The notes under the pieces: generated by a model | Seen by the model: only the letters and a program-made list of their open reading frames with translations | What the model was told of the DNA's origin: nothing | The model's database searches: none | From: Timema cristinae | Taxonomy: Eukaryota; Arthropoda; Insecta; Phasmatodea; Timematidae | Direction: 5' to 3' | NCBI GenBank assembly: GCA_039000515.1 | Contig: JBCFYV010000935.1 | Span: 865,702-929,701 of the forward strand | Length of the DNA stretch: 64,000 bases | Shown: one piece after another, positions 12,105 through 23,215 of the stretch | Numbering within the stretch: the stretch's first letter is position 1 | Layout: each line of letters begins with the position of its first letter | Made by a program: the position numbers and the translations under genes

Positions 12105-12263
12105 TTCATTCAAGAAGTTCCTCATTCATCCTCAAGAGGCTGAACTGACCACGTTTCAGAGTCTCAGACCCCCTGATTTACAGACAATCTGGATGTGCTG
12201 GGAACCGAATCCAGGACCTCTGGGTTTGTGGCCATGAACTCTGACCACTAGACCACAGAGGTG
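12105..12263 (-). mobile_element. tRNA-headed SINE, family C, copy 2
   Basis: Read on the minus strand, the right end is a tRNA-like head, CCTCTGTGGTCTAGTGGTCA at its A box and GGTCCTGGATTCGGTTCCC at its B box. It is followed by a body matching the other family C copies (AAGTTCCTCATTCATCCTCA on plus). The element is truncated at the left. Confidence 0.6.
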
Positions 12264-12384
12264 GTATACAACATAAGTCAACATTACACTTGAGAATTTG
12301 TTATTAAATATATATAAAACATTACATTTTATTTTAGTTGTTTGGGGATTTGAGGAACAAGCACAGAAATATTCTCAACTTATT

Positions 12385-12632
12385 CACCCGTACTGGTGGG
12401 CATACAGAATAGTGTCTAGCTCACCTTGTCTGGTTTCCTGGGGCCGCGAAGCTCAGTGTCTGAATCCCGTCTGGGTTCATTGATGCAACTTTATACTAAA
12501 GACTTCTCACTATCACTCTACATAAATATGAGCACATGACCTCATAACTCTCCTTCCCTCATACATAGTAAATTATTATAGTTAAATGCATATAGCCGGA
12601 GTGCGTAGTAAGATGCCTTGGAAAAAAACACA
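12385..12632 (+). mobile_element. SINE family B, diverged
   Basis: A tRNA-like head with a B-box-like CTGAATCCCGTCTGG (about 12459) is followed by the family B body. It ends in ATATAGCCGGAGTGCGTAGT AAGATGCC (12590-12620), a decayed version of the shared SINE 3' tail, and an A-rich run. Confidence 0.5.
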
Positions 12633-13589
12633 CAATACAAGACTCTTAAAGATCATCTCTCGGAATAATGCTGAGCTTAAACGACACAATACTTAGAGGT
12701 TTGATGAGCTCGTCTCGACATAAGGACATTTTATCAAACGTTTTCAATGGACGCAGGTTAACTAACTTTATAAAAATAAATATAATGGAACACCACACAC
12801 ATTTCTTGCTCCTTTATCTAAATTATACTTTAAACTCGTAGGATATGTGAAACGACAATGATATAGAATTATAATAGGGAAAAAGATGATTTCATTTCAC
12901 CAAAGAGCTTACACCATTTTGGAAATATATTAGTCTATTGGTTCTGTGAATTTTCAACTTTGGAGTCGTAAATAAGTTATCTCGTATCTCAAAAGCTACG
13001 AAGATGTGATTAAAATTGAAATTCTTCTGCACATGTAAGTTAACCTCAACTTATTTTCATGGGGTAGTAAGATGCGACATTTTATTTGGGGTGATAAACG
13101 GTGCCTAGACAGATCAAAATCATTATATCTGATTGAAAAGTTGTTATATCTTTTATACCATGAGTAAGATTCCTTTTATTTCAGCGTTTAATATTTAATT
13201 ACAAAACTCCCTCTGGGGAACCTAATAGAAAGCATAGATAAGCTTTAGTCTTATTGGTAAAGAGAATTATGGCTCTATTCTAAGTAACACACAAACAGAG
13301 CAACGGCTTTGTAAACACAATTTGTTGGGGTCTAGGGGTCATAAAACGTCGGCATCCATAAAAACCTCTAATTTGATTTTTTTTTTCCATGATCAGAATA
13401 ATTCTCTCTTCGGGAGATCAAGAGAAAATAAGAAGATTCATTTGATAGAGCTCACAGATGTAAAAATACATCCTTTGTCAACGTTGACAATTAAAAAAAA
13501 CTCGGACTTAATAATGAACACACTAAAAAACAAAGGTCTTATGGTGGTGATGTAGGGAGTGTGGGAATTGGTTAGTGTTTCTGGAGATA
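12633..13589. other. AT-rich stretch without recognised features
   Basis: No gene or defined element was recognised. The open frames at 13322-13555 and 13438-13716 are AT-biased and partly lie in the fold-back MITE. Confidence 0.4.
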
Positions 13590-13718
13590 TTATAGCAGAG
13601 CATTTTATTTTTTGCCAAAAATAAATAAAATATTTCTCCACTATAAACATAGAGCTTAATTTTCTTGACACAATGACCAAAACGTTGTTGAATATCTGAC
13701 ACGAGAAAAGCAACATTA

Positions 13719-13803
<85 letters not shown>

Positions 13804-14125
13804 GCACCGCGTCTTACTACCCGTTCGGGTTATACGCACTTACGCTAATGTGTAATGGTAGGGTGATTGTGAGATGAAATGAAGGACCTACAATTTAACG
13901 TGGAATCTTAACCACGGTGGAGGCCTGGCATTCCCCACATTCACAAGATATCTTGTCAAAGGGCAACATTAGTTGACAAACGTTTTAAATGAAAAGAAAA
14001 TGTTGTCATTGAATCCCAGGACAGCTTTGACTGATATTCAACAACTGTTGGTGTGATCTGATGTGAATAAAGCTAAACTCTCTTTTTTCTACTGGAGCAA
14101 TATTCTATGTATTTTGGTCAAAAAA
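13590..14125. mobile_element. Fold-back MITE, copy 1, split by a SINE
   Basis: Left arm: TTTGCCAAAAATAAATAAAA TATTTCTCCAC and TTCTTGACACAATGACC. Right arm: its decayed inverted counterpart (CTACTGGAGCAATATTC then TTTTGGTCAAAAAAAAATGC, about 14085-14120). The arms match the well-preserved copy at 35898-36206. The SINE at 13722-13962 is inserted in the middle with target duplications. Confidence 0.65.
13722..13962 (-). mobile_element. SINE family A, 5'-truncated, with 12-bp target duplication
   Basis: The element lies on the minus strand, so its (TAA)n tail appears as (TTA)n at 13722-13803, followed by the family A body (GCACCGCGTCTTACTACC, then CACGGTGGAGGCC). The tRNA-like head is missing. 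GCAACATTAGTT occurs directly before (13710-13721) and directly after (13963-13974), a clear target-site duplication, which supports target-primed retroposition. Confidence 0.85.
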
Positions 14126-14232
14126 AAATGCAAAAACACTGCCACTTAGCTAGCGTTCACCATACTCCCAGCTTAAGACATCAGGTTAAAAATACAATTG
14201 ATTGTATCTGACATTGAAGATTTAGGCACTAG

Positions 14233-14279
14233 TGCTTTATTATTATTATCATTATTATTATTATTATTATTATTATTAC
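14233..14279. repeat. (TTA)n microsatellite
   Basis: About 15 TTA units with one TCA interruption, next to a family B SINE. Confidence 0.9.
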
Positions 14280-14290
14280 AGCTCTTACCT

Positions 14291-14540
14291 GATTCGGTGG
14301 CCACATGGTCTAAGGCACTACTCTGAAGTAGAATAGATGGCCAATTATAACTTGATTAAGGTTCAAATCTCAGTCAGGTGTATTGATTGTTTTTTTCCTA
14401 ATGGTTTTCCACTATCTCCCTCCACATGAATTCAGGTACATTTTTTCTAAATATAACCTTTCTAATCCCTAAAACCACAAGCATGATTAGTACGTAAGCA
14501 TATCTATGACCTGATTGGGTTTTAAGCCGTCGTGCTAAAA
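14291..14540 (+). mobile_element. SINE family B
   Basis: The head GGTGGCCACATGGTCTAAGG (A-box region) and GGTTCAAATCTCAGTCAGG (B box) are followed by TGGTTTTCCACTATCTCCCT and a 3' tail CTGATTGGGTTTTAAGCCG TCGTGCT. All parts of the family are present though diverged. Confidence 0.75.
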
Positions 14541-15259
14541 TCTACATAAAAACAGCAATTTGATTATTACCACATAAATGAGGTAAGAGGGCCATTGAAA
14601 GAATGCGTCTTTCCTTCAAACACTAATTACATTGATTTTAAAATAATTATATAGTTAGTCAAATAAAGTTAAATTTAAGTCATATTTTAACAAACAAAAA
14701 ATTTATATTGAATTATACATTTTATAATGTTTTTAAAATAAAAGTTTCACAATCTAAGATCTAAACGTATCTGAGCAGGAAGATTTGATGCAGGGTCCGG
14801 ATTATAGTGTGGTTGATTGTCTGGAACTGTCATTCGGTTTTTGTTGATAAGATTAGAGTATGGAGGTTGAATACGGTGGTTGTATTTCCTTAAATATGGC
14901 GGTTTTTTGTGACAACTGCCAGATGACGACTCAGAAGGGTAGGAAATTAATTACATCATAGCGATGGCGTACGGGACTTGATAACCTTATTTGGTATGCC
15001 AAACGAATAGCGTGTCATTCCAAAAATTGTATCACGAAATTAAAGTCATTTGGAGCTGAAATCCATTGGAGATAGATATAATCCATGTTGTTCCTGCGAG
15101 TCTGATTTCTCAAATAATATCTACCTCTGCATTTTCCGGTCATTTATCCACAATAGCGACGTGCACAACCTCTCAAACTGAGTAACTAATATAATTTTTG
15201 TTGGCCTTACCAATAAAAATAGTCACTGCACAGGTTTTATAGTGTTTCAATTGAAGAGT
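14541..15259. other. Unassigned AT-rich stretch
   Basis: No gene or clear repeat was recognised. 14860-15000 is somewhat GC-richer, without a readable protein. Confidence 0.4.
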
Positions 15260-15590
15260 AGCCGACCCCATGATGTAGTGGCAGTGAACTTGGCCACGAG
15301 TCTAGGGGTCCCGGACTCAGCTCCCGAAAGGTGCCTTGAGTATTTTTATCTTAAGGTAAATTATCCCAATGGTCACCAAGAGTTGGTAAATTAGGCTTAA
15401 GTTCGGTTAAGACTCACACCAGATCCATACCTTCATATTAACCTTGACATAATCTCATTGCGGGTATGACGTGTAGACAACCTCCACAGGTGTAACCTGG
15501 GTGGAATTCTGTGCCACCAGAGTGGCTAATAGTCTACATAGAGGCGACCGAACTGGATGACATCTTCCTCCCAGTCATATATGTCATACG
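15260..15590 (+). mobile_element. Possible further SINE type
   Basis: A tRNA-like start (CATGATGTAGTGGCAGTGAA, then GGTCCCGGACTCAGCTCCCG) is followed by a body ending in GTGCCACCAGAGTGGCTAAT. The body differs from families A to C. There is only one copy in the window, so it remains tentative. Confidence 0.35.
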
Positions 15591-15984
15591 ATTAAAATAA
15601 AACTTCAAGGGTACAACTAAACAATAAACTAAGTCTAGTTTTGGCCACAAATTGAGTTAGTGCTGGCATCTGTTAGACAAATTGGCAACAACTTTTAGTT
15701 TGTCCTTTACCGGACGGCAGAAGGCCGTGGCGGGTCTCAAAATGTAACAACCACCGAGTGAAAGAATTAAACTGCCGAAAACCAGTGGCATGTAGACACT
15801 GAAGTATTTTAAATGAAAGGCCACACATAAAACAAGCAACTAGCCAGAATTATAATAGATTTTAAAAAAGGCTCAGCAAAGTATAAGTCAATGAAATTTT
15901 TAAAAAAGAGAGAAAATTCTGCAATTTTAATTTTAGCAGTAACAACAAAAGACAATGTCTACACTATATTCATGCTGACATCGG

Positions 15985-16200
15985 TGAGAAAACGTACTAT
16001 GGTCTCGGTCTAGTCTGGTCTCTTTGGGACGAGGAGGTTGAGGTTTGATTCCCGACTGAGGGAAGAGGTTTCTTATCCCAGATGTTATACTCCAAACAAT
16101 TGCGAGTACATTTCCTCTAAGCTCTACCCTCCTCACTCTTATTCTAACCGTAATTATGAATGTAGCCTGGATGAGAAGTAAGATGCACTCTGCAAAAAAT
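15985..16200 (+). mobile_element. SINE family B, diverged
   Basis: GAGGTTTGATTCCCGACTGAG (B-box region) at about 16041 and a degraded 3' tail GTAGCCTGGATGAGAAGTAA GATGC at about 16164-16190, then an A-rich run. Confidence 0.55.
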
Positions 16201-16274
16201 AAATACGGATAATTTGGATGATATTTATATTATTAGTAAATAATTATGAAGTGTGAAATTCATTTCAAGTAGCG

Positions 16275-16495
16275 CTAGTGTGACAGGCTTCACTCCCATG
16301 TTGGAGTGGATTGTCGGTCATGGGGAGAATGGTACTCGAATCCCTGTTGGGTGCACTGAAGTGGTTTTTCTTTAAATGGTACCTCACGATCCCTTCCCGT
16401 AAATGCAGGAACATTCCCCTAAATTATACCTTTCTCCTCCATACTTTGTTGGCGTAATAATGCATGTGTCTAACACGATCGGGTACTAAGACGCA
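16275..16495 (+). mobile_element. SINE family B, diverged
   Basis: GGTACTCGAATCCCTGTTGG (B-box region) near 16330, TGGTTTTTCTTTAAATGGTA in the body, and the 3' tail ACACGATCGGGTACTAAGAC GCAG at about 16472-16496. It forms a tandem pair with the copy just upstream. Confidence 0.6.
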
Positions 16496-16499
16496 GTAA

Positions 16500-17000
16500 A
16501 ACAATCAACACTTCTGTGCGGCAATTCGTGTGACGTCGGCTCTACTACGTGACGTCATAGCTACGATAAGCCTACGCTTCCTAACGTCACCGCTGCAGGT
16601 AGCTAGAGCCTCTGTCTTTATAAGGAAACAGGTCCAGGCGCGGGCCAAACAACGGACACATCCATTGACAGGTGGACCCCCCCGACTACTGTTTGTTCCT
16701 CGCCGCTCAACAGGAACGTGACCTAGCTCCTTGGAAACCTGAGGGCGTCCTAAGACAGATCTTGAACCAGCTGCACTGTGGAGGTACATTTCTCTTCAAG
16801 GTCACGTCTGCATTAGGTGTTGGTGGTGCCACGTTGACGCCGCTGTACTTGCATTATTTTACACTTGAACTTGATAAAGTAAAGTTGAGTCTACATCCTA
16901 GTTCGTTACACATCGTGTCTCAACACCTACCGAACTCCATGATTATGGTTCGCTGCTGATATTAGCACCGAAACATGTCGGAAAATTAGAGTTCCTGCAA
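16500..17000. other. GC-rich island with cyclic-AMP-response-like sites
   Basis: This 460-base stretch is much richer in GC and CpG than its surroundings. It has open frames on both strands (16530-16721 and 16672-16959 plus, 16505-16789 minus), none of a family I recognise. TGACGTCA lies at 16550-16557, TGACGTCG near 16531 and a TATA-like TTTATAAGG near 16618. It may be a promoter region or part of a retroelement. CTGATATTAGCACCGAAACA at about 16954 recalls the core of retroelement hammerhead ribozymes, but stem II cannot be formed. Confidence 0.35.
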
Positions 17001-17049
17001 CCAACATCAACACAGGAACACTGCTAAAGGAGTAAGGGACGTAAAATCC

Positions 17050-17860
17050 TTCTAGACAAGACTTAGATACCTGTTTATACGAATTTCTTTATAATCTCTT
17101 GTAAATTAAAAGGTTTCTAATCAATTTAGCCTCCATTATATTAGCTTATTTTATCTCTTCCACTTTTGTTTTTAACTGGTTTAAACTATTTTACCCCCCC
17201 CCCTCCCATTTTAACTTATTTTTAATGTTTTATGTAATCAGTCACCTTAATTTAAATAATTGTTATTTCTCAGTATATCATATCATACAATTTAACCTTT
17301 TTCAACTACTTAATTTCACTCTATGTTAATGATTTAAAATTTAACCTTTTAATTTATTATTCTGTTACTTTGTTCTACTTATATCAATTGATATTATATG
17401 ACCATCTCTTAACTACGTTTTTCAATCACGTTATATCTCATGAAATTATTATACTTATGCTCTTATCTGCTTTATATTTCACTCTTTTAAAACTGTATCA
17501 ATTGTTTATATTTAGTTTATTTATTTTTAATTAATCCAACTTTCATTCTAATTGTTATTACCATGTTACACCCATTGTTTTGTTATATTTTTGACTTGCA
17601 GGTTTACTTTTAAATATTGCCAACCATATATATATTTCACTCTATTAGCTTACCCCCTTTGACTCATATTATTGTATATGTTTTTATTTATTGCTATGAT
17701 TCTCATTGTAAAATGTTTTAACGCATTAATTATCACTTTGCTTTAATTTAACTTTTTAGCCTATTCTTTCTCATTCATCTTTATTATCAATCACTATCTA
17801 AGTCTTTAGTTTTAATATATTTGATAAAGTATGGCAATATGGTTGCTACATTGTACTTTA
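17050..17860. other. T-rich, strand-asymmetric stretch
   Basis: Over about 800 bases the plus strand is dominated by T and C with few G. It includes a C run near 17197-17207. No ORF or repeat explains it. Confidence 0.45.
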
Positions 17861-17944
17861 ACAGCGACGTCGATGTTATGTGGGAGCAGACTATTAAACC
17901 TGCAGGGAAGAATACGTAAGAAGAAGTGAATATTTTGTCCGTTA

Positions 17945-17990
17945 TTATAACAAAAAACTAATTTGGTCAAAATGAATCAAATATTGCTTC
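17945..17990. mobile_element. Arm fragment of the fold-back MITE
   Basis: TTTGGTCAAAATGAATCAAA TATTGCTTCAGTAG matches one arm of the MITE at 35898-36206 (GGCTAAAATAAATCAAATAT...). Only a short piece remains. Confidence 0.4.
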
Positions 17991-18008
17991 AGTAGACACT
18001 TCTAATTA

Positions 18009-18241
18009 TTTCAACACAGCATTTCACCACCCGTTCGGTTGCTATGCCTATATACTAAATACGCTATTGTGTTAGGTAATGGGAAAGTTTTTTTAGAGGA
18101 AGGGGGAGAAGGGAAAAACATTTAGGGAAAAATCATTCTCAGAATACCTGACCGGGATTCAAACCGTGATAACCCCGCTATGGTCAGTCTAGTCTATTGA
18201 GAGAGAGATAGGGCCTTAGACCACTCAAACAGCCAAGTGGG
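18009..18241 (-). mobile_element. SINE family B
   Basis: On the minus strand the B box GGTTTGAATCCCGG (complement at about 18150-18165) is intact. The shared 3' tail appears at the left as ACCACCCGTTCGGTTGCTAT. The head (CCACTTGGCTGTTTGAGTGG) closes it at the right. This is one of the better-preserved copies. Confidence 0.75.
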
Positions 18242-18629
18242 TTATGTTAAATTTAGTTTTATACATGTAGTAATTAACAATTTTTGAATATTTGTCATTG
18301 TCACCGAGGAGTTTAACCAGGAAATTTTTCTTTTCGTTTAAAAAGTTTCTGTTCAAATACCACTACACTCACGACGAATATTAAAAATCTGGTGAGATTA
18401 CTACTTGTATCAGACTAAAGGAGACATATCCACTGAGGCAATAGTTTATTTATTACATCAATGTTCTTGTGTGTTATGATACTTATCAGTAAAAATACGG
18501 ACTTAAACTAGCATCTTATTGATGCCAAAATAGCCAAACAACAAGATAATCTACAGTTCGTAACTAATTACTACTTCTTTCTTAAAACTGCGTTTTATTT
18601 CCACCCAGCCTTTCCATGTCTAGTTACAT

Positions 18630-18815
18630 TAATGGAGTGGGAATGATGAGGATATAATTCAGAGAACGTGTACCCGCATTTGCCCAGAGGTATTTTGGTA
18701 AAACAGTTTGGGAAAAACCCTTCCCTCATTGTACACAGCCGGGATTAAAACTGCAGTCATCTCATCACTGGCAAATATACCTGGTGCCTCCATTGATGTG
18801 GGTAGGTTGTTTCTT
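18630..18815 (-). mobile_element. SINE family B, partial
   Basis: The body (GTGTACCCGCATTTGCCCAGA, GGGAAAAACCC) and a decayed B box (GCCGGGATTAAAACTGCAGT) are recognisable. The 3' tail is missing. Confidence 0.55.
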
Positions 18816-19654
18816 AATTCTCGAGGGATGATAACACTAAAACAAAATTTAAATCCCAACAAAAACCATTATAAAGTTCATCTTTAACTCTAATTGTATG
18901 TGGATGTCAAGTTCAAATTTAAACCTCAGTCAAAGCTGATATAGACAACTGGAGTATATTATAAACAGATATCGGTGTAAAACCATGCATTAACATTTAA
19001 CAGACTTACATTTAAAGTACAGAATTTACTCTTATTTAATTTCAGCCCAAAACTCACAATGGGTCCGACAGCGCTTATGTTTAAAGTCACAGTGTGCAAG
19101 GATTTGATCTAGAAACTTCACACGATCACACGATCTCCGTCTCACAACTTCCCTTCCCTTCGTTCCATATTTACCATCACAACCAATAAAATGTATTTAC
19201 ACAAAGAGATCTGTCTATAACAATAGATCGGTACTATTGAATAATAATGAGCCAACATCGCCCCTGAAGTTGGGTTTTAAAACTCAGAGGGTGAACAGGC
19301 AATTAAGGAAGAAAAATTATTATTTAATTTTGATATAATTCTCATTTTGGATCGCAAGAAATACTTGTTAAAAAGCCATCTTTAAAATTTAGTGAATTTT
19401 TACGATTAGTAAAATTCAAATATCAAGTTAATCCTTATTGTTGACTAAATTTGATAATATTAGTCCATATTTAATCCACAGCGATTGTTTACGCAGCATA
19501 TTTAAATAATTATTGTCAGCGATTGCCAAAATGAAGAAGTTCTATATCATTTCCACCTTATTCATCTAAAAGCTACGTCATGAGTGAAAACATATATAAA
19601 ATATACATTAATGCACTTTGTGTTGATGTGCTTTTATTAGTCACTGTGTTTCTC

Positions 19655-19850
19655 TATTTGATTGGACTGTACAAATACGATGGTAAGTCAGGAACTATGG
19701 AGGTATAATTCATAGTAAGTGTACACACATTTGTTTTGAAGGAGAGTGGGAAAACATTTAACAAAAGAAAACTTCTCACGACGGCCTTAACGTATTTGAA
19801 CACTGATCTTCTCATCACTTGCCTACCAATGCAAACAAATCCTCAAGAAA
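19655..19850 (-). mobile_element. SINE family B, diverged
   Basis: ACAAATACGATGGTAAGTCA and GTGTACACACATTTG align with the family B body (for example 18046-18070 and 25410-25440). GTATTTGAACACTGATCTTC is the decayed B box on the complementary strand. Confidence 0.5.
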
Positions 19851-19859
19851 TTTGATAAA

Positions 19860-21800
19860 ATTTAGAAACTTTCCTTACCAAATGCCCAAATAACCTTGAA
19901 AAATATCATTAGTTCGTTTTTAATTGGTTCCTGTGTAATAAGTAAGATGGCGTTCTTTATTAGTTTGTTTAACAAACCTTGGTCTGTAATTTTTACTGAA
20001 GGATTACTAAGGAGCAATTTTATCTATTTTATATTATAGTTTTAACACGAAGGTAGCTAATAAAATAAACCAAGAGGCAGTGCACATCTATAGGGGAGAC
20101 CGAAATTATAGATAATGAAATCTTACCTTATATATCCTTATAAATTAGCTCTATCCAATGGATTATGAAATAACATGTTGGTCAACAATTTGATATTCAA
20201 AATACACGACAGAGTTTATAATGGCACTTTCTTAAAGTGATATAGCGGTTTTTCTTCCTTCTATTTCATGACAAAATTGAGAAAAAAATATTTGAAAGTT
20301 TTCAATACACCATGAATGTCTTTGAAGTTAAAACTAAAAGTATTTAACATTTTTTTAGAAAGGCAAAAAAAAAAGTTCTAGTGTCGAAAACCTCTTATAA
20401 TTCTATATCCGTTATGGCATTTAAAAAAAATACTAGTTGCATTATTGTTTAGCTCACTTATTGTGCTTAATGTATGTGAAATATTTATTATTTTAGATCT
20501 ATGTAATTATAAAAATAATGTGATTGTATTTGATTTGTATGTATGACTCGATTAAATATTTGACCTTGTTTAACGCATTCGCTCATAAATTTGTAGTTAA
20601 AATAAGTCAATTTTCTATCTCAGAAAGGAGGGGAAAATGTGTGATGCCTGAGTAACCTTACAGGTTATCTTCTAATTACTAGCCATACCTTAGACCCTCA
20701 CAATTCACAAGAACATTTTGTTTCGATTAAATTCAAACTCATAGATTGGTAAAACTCATACAACACAATATAGAATTTTCGTATTGATAACAGTTCTAAA
20801 TAAATTAATTTTAAAACAATACAAGACAAAATTAAATAACTTTACGGCTCATAATATTATATAACAAAGTTATTTGTTTAAAGTTCTTGCTACGGTCTAA
20901 CCACCATAGACAAGACTATCTGAAAGATCAAATATTTACTGGAGCTTATTTTATGAATTAATAGACCATATAATATATATTGAGACAGTCACTTTTGACA
21001 AATTATCTAAATTTTGATAGTTTTAGGTGTTGGATTCTCTAAGTTTATGTTTAACACATTATAAAAGCTTTTCTTATGTCATCCACCTATGCGTACGCAC
21101 AAAATCCAACATTTGTGAACTTTCTTAAACATTTTAAATATCATATTTCTTGTACTGTATCATAAGAAGATTGAGATTTTAAAGGGTAATATTTAAGCTA
21201 TACAAAATTATGGAGTAGTCCTTGGATCATAAGAGGCAGAGCAATTTTAGATAATTTGTTTCCAGAAATAAAAATAACTTGTTATGGTCCGGAAAATAAG
21301 ATAATTTACATCATATTGCCTGTTTACTAAAGCCTTTAAATTGCAGAGAGAAATACATTAAACGGTAAAGATGGCTGACAGATTAGGAAATTGTAGATTA
21401 AAATGGGGAAATTTAATCATAAAGCCGATACAAATAAATATTAAATCTCTTATAACACTTTATGGTTTCGAAATTACGGCCCTACGGAACGAAATAATAA
21501 TATTGGTTAACCAATCAGCACGCGTACTCACTATATTTATTCGCTTAGAACAAGATTTGGCAAGGGCAAAAAATTTAGTCGAAATCTGAGAAAAATAGGG
21601 CTCCTAGCTAATTTAAATTTCGTCGCGTCTTGAAACTCGTCTCAGTTGAAATATTGTAAATGTATGTTTTTGAGACTTGTTATTCAAATGAAGCGGTTCA
21701 GAATTACAAGGTCAAGTAAGGGAGGGAAGAACGCAACATTATAACACAGGGGATATGACACCTCGAGGCAACCGTTAGGCCATGGAACAGGGAATTGGGT
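19860..21800. other. AT-rich stretch without recognised features
   Basis: No gene, SINE or inverted repeat was recognised over nearly 2 kb. The 21371-21589 open frame has no recognisable family. Confidence 0.4.
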
Positions 21801-21814
21801 GAGAATGTAACAAC

Positions 21815-23050
21815 GTGAGTGGCCAGTCAGGGCTGAGAAGGAAAAACAGTGAGTGGCCAGTCAGGGCTGAGAAGCAAACAACAGTGAGTGGCCAGTCAGG
21901 GCTGAGAAGGAAATAACAGTGAGTGGCCAGTCAGGGCTGAGAAGCAAAAACAGTGAGTGGCCAGTCAGGGCTGAGAAGGAAATAACAGTGAGTGGCCAGT
22001 CAGGGCTGAGAAGAAAAACAGTGAGTGGCCAGTCAGGGCTGAGAAGGAAATAACAGTGAGTGGCCAGTCAGGGCTAAGAAGCAAACAACAGTGAGTGGCC
22101 AGTCAGGGCTGAGAAGGAAATAACATGAGTGGCCAGTCAGGGCTAAGAAGGAAAAACAGTGAGTGGCCAGTCAGGGCTGAGAAGGAAATAACAGTAGTGG
22201 CCAGTCAGGGCTAGAAGGAAACAACAGAGAGTGGCAGCCAGGGTTGAGAAGGAAATCAACAGTAGTGGCCAGTCAGGGCTGAGAAGGAAACAACAGAGTG
22301 GCCAGTCAGGGCTGAGAAGGAAACAACAGAGAGTGGCCAGTCAGGGCTGAGAAGGAAACAACAGTGAGTGGCCAGTCAGGGCTGAGAAGGAAACAACAGA
22401 GAGTGGCCAGTCAGGGTTGAGAAGGAAACAACAGTGAGTGGCCAGTCAGGGCTGAGAAGGAAACAACAGAGAGTGGCCAGTCAGGGTTGAGAAGGAAACA
22501 ACAGAGAGTGGCCAGTCAGGGCTGAGAAGGAAACAACAGTGAGTGGCCAGTCAGGGCTGAGAAGGAAACAACAGAGAGTGGCCAGTCAGGGCTGAGAAGG
22601 AAACAAACAGTTAGTGGCCAGTCAGGGCTGAGAAGGAAACAACAGAGAGTGGCCAGTCAGGGTTGAGAAGGAAACAACAGAGAGTGGCCAGTCAGGGCTG
22701 AGAAGGAAACAACAGTGAGTGGCCAGTCAGGGCTGAGAAGGAAACAACAGAGAGTGGCCAGTCAGGGTTGAGAAGGAAACAACAGAGAGTGGCCAGTCAG
22801 GGCTGAGAAGGAAACAACAGAGAGTGGCCAGTCAGGGCTGAGAAGGAAACAACAGTGGGTGGCCAGTCAGGGCTGAGAAGGAAACAACAGAGAGTGGCCA
22901 GTCAGGGCTGAGAAGGAAACAACAGTGAGTGGCCAGTCAGGGCTGAGAAGGAAACAACAGAGAGTGGCCAGTCAGGGCTGAGAAGGAAATAACAGTGAGT
23001 GGCCAGCCAGGGCTGAGAAGGAAACAACAGTGAGTGGCCAGTCAGGGCTG
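21815..23050. repeat. 35-bp minisatellite array
   Basis: The unit GTGAGTGGCCAGTCAGGGCT plus GAGAAGGAAACAACA repeats every 35 bases, for example GGCC at 22931 and 22966, about 35 times. The left part uses AATAACAG or AAAACAG spacers, the right part GAAACAACAGAGAG. Around 22120-22270 several units carry single-base losses. The last unit runs straight into a SINE-like sequence at 23050. Confidence 0.95.
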
Positions 23051-23215
23051 GGCAACACGGATAGTGTACCTTACTTTGAGTCTGAAGACTGGGGCTCGAT
23101 ACCAATACGGTACTGTTGAGCAGAATTTTCTACCTATGTGTATGGATATATTAGTCATATCACACTCCCTACTTTGTGTGATTACAACTCTCGATTAGGA
23201 TACTTCTTAAATTTT
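23050..23215 (+). mobile_element. SINE-like sequence at the edge of the minisatellite
   Basis: GGATAGTGTACCTTACTTTG AGTCTGAAGACTGGGGCTCG ATACC resembles a tRNA-like head with A and B boxes. A short decayed body follows. It abuts the array without a gap. Confidence 0.45.

Noticed and set aside
16505..16959. Protein-coding gene in the GC-rich island
   Set aside because: Overlapping frames on both strands, no recognisable domain, and no convincing splice structure.
16940..16990. Hammerhead ribozyme core (CTGATATTAGCACCGAAAC)
   Set aside because: The CUGANGA box is changed and no stem II can form between the two core segments. Kept only as a remark.
19580..19682. ATG-initiated 34-codon frame with a hydrophobic anchor, ending at GTAAGT, like a first exon
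   Set aside because: Its last bases and the donor (ACAAATACGATGGTAAGTCA) align with the body of family B SINEs, so the splice-like end is transposon sequence.
21815..23050. CRISPR-like array (regular 35-bp repeats)
   Set aside because: There are no unique spacers. Units are head-to-tail copies in a eukaryotic context.
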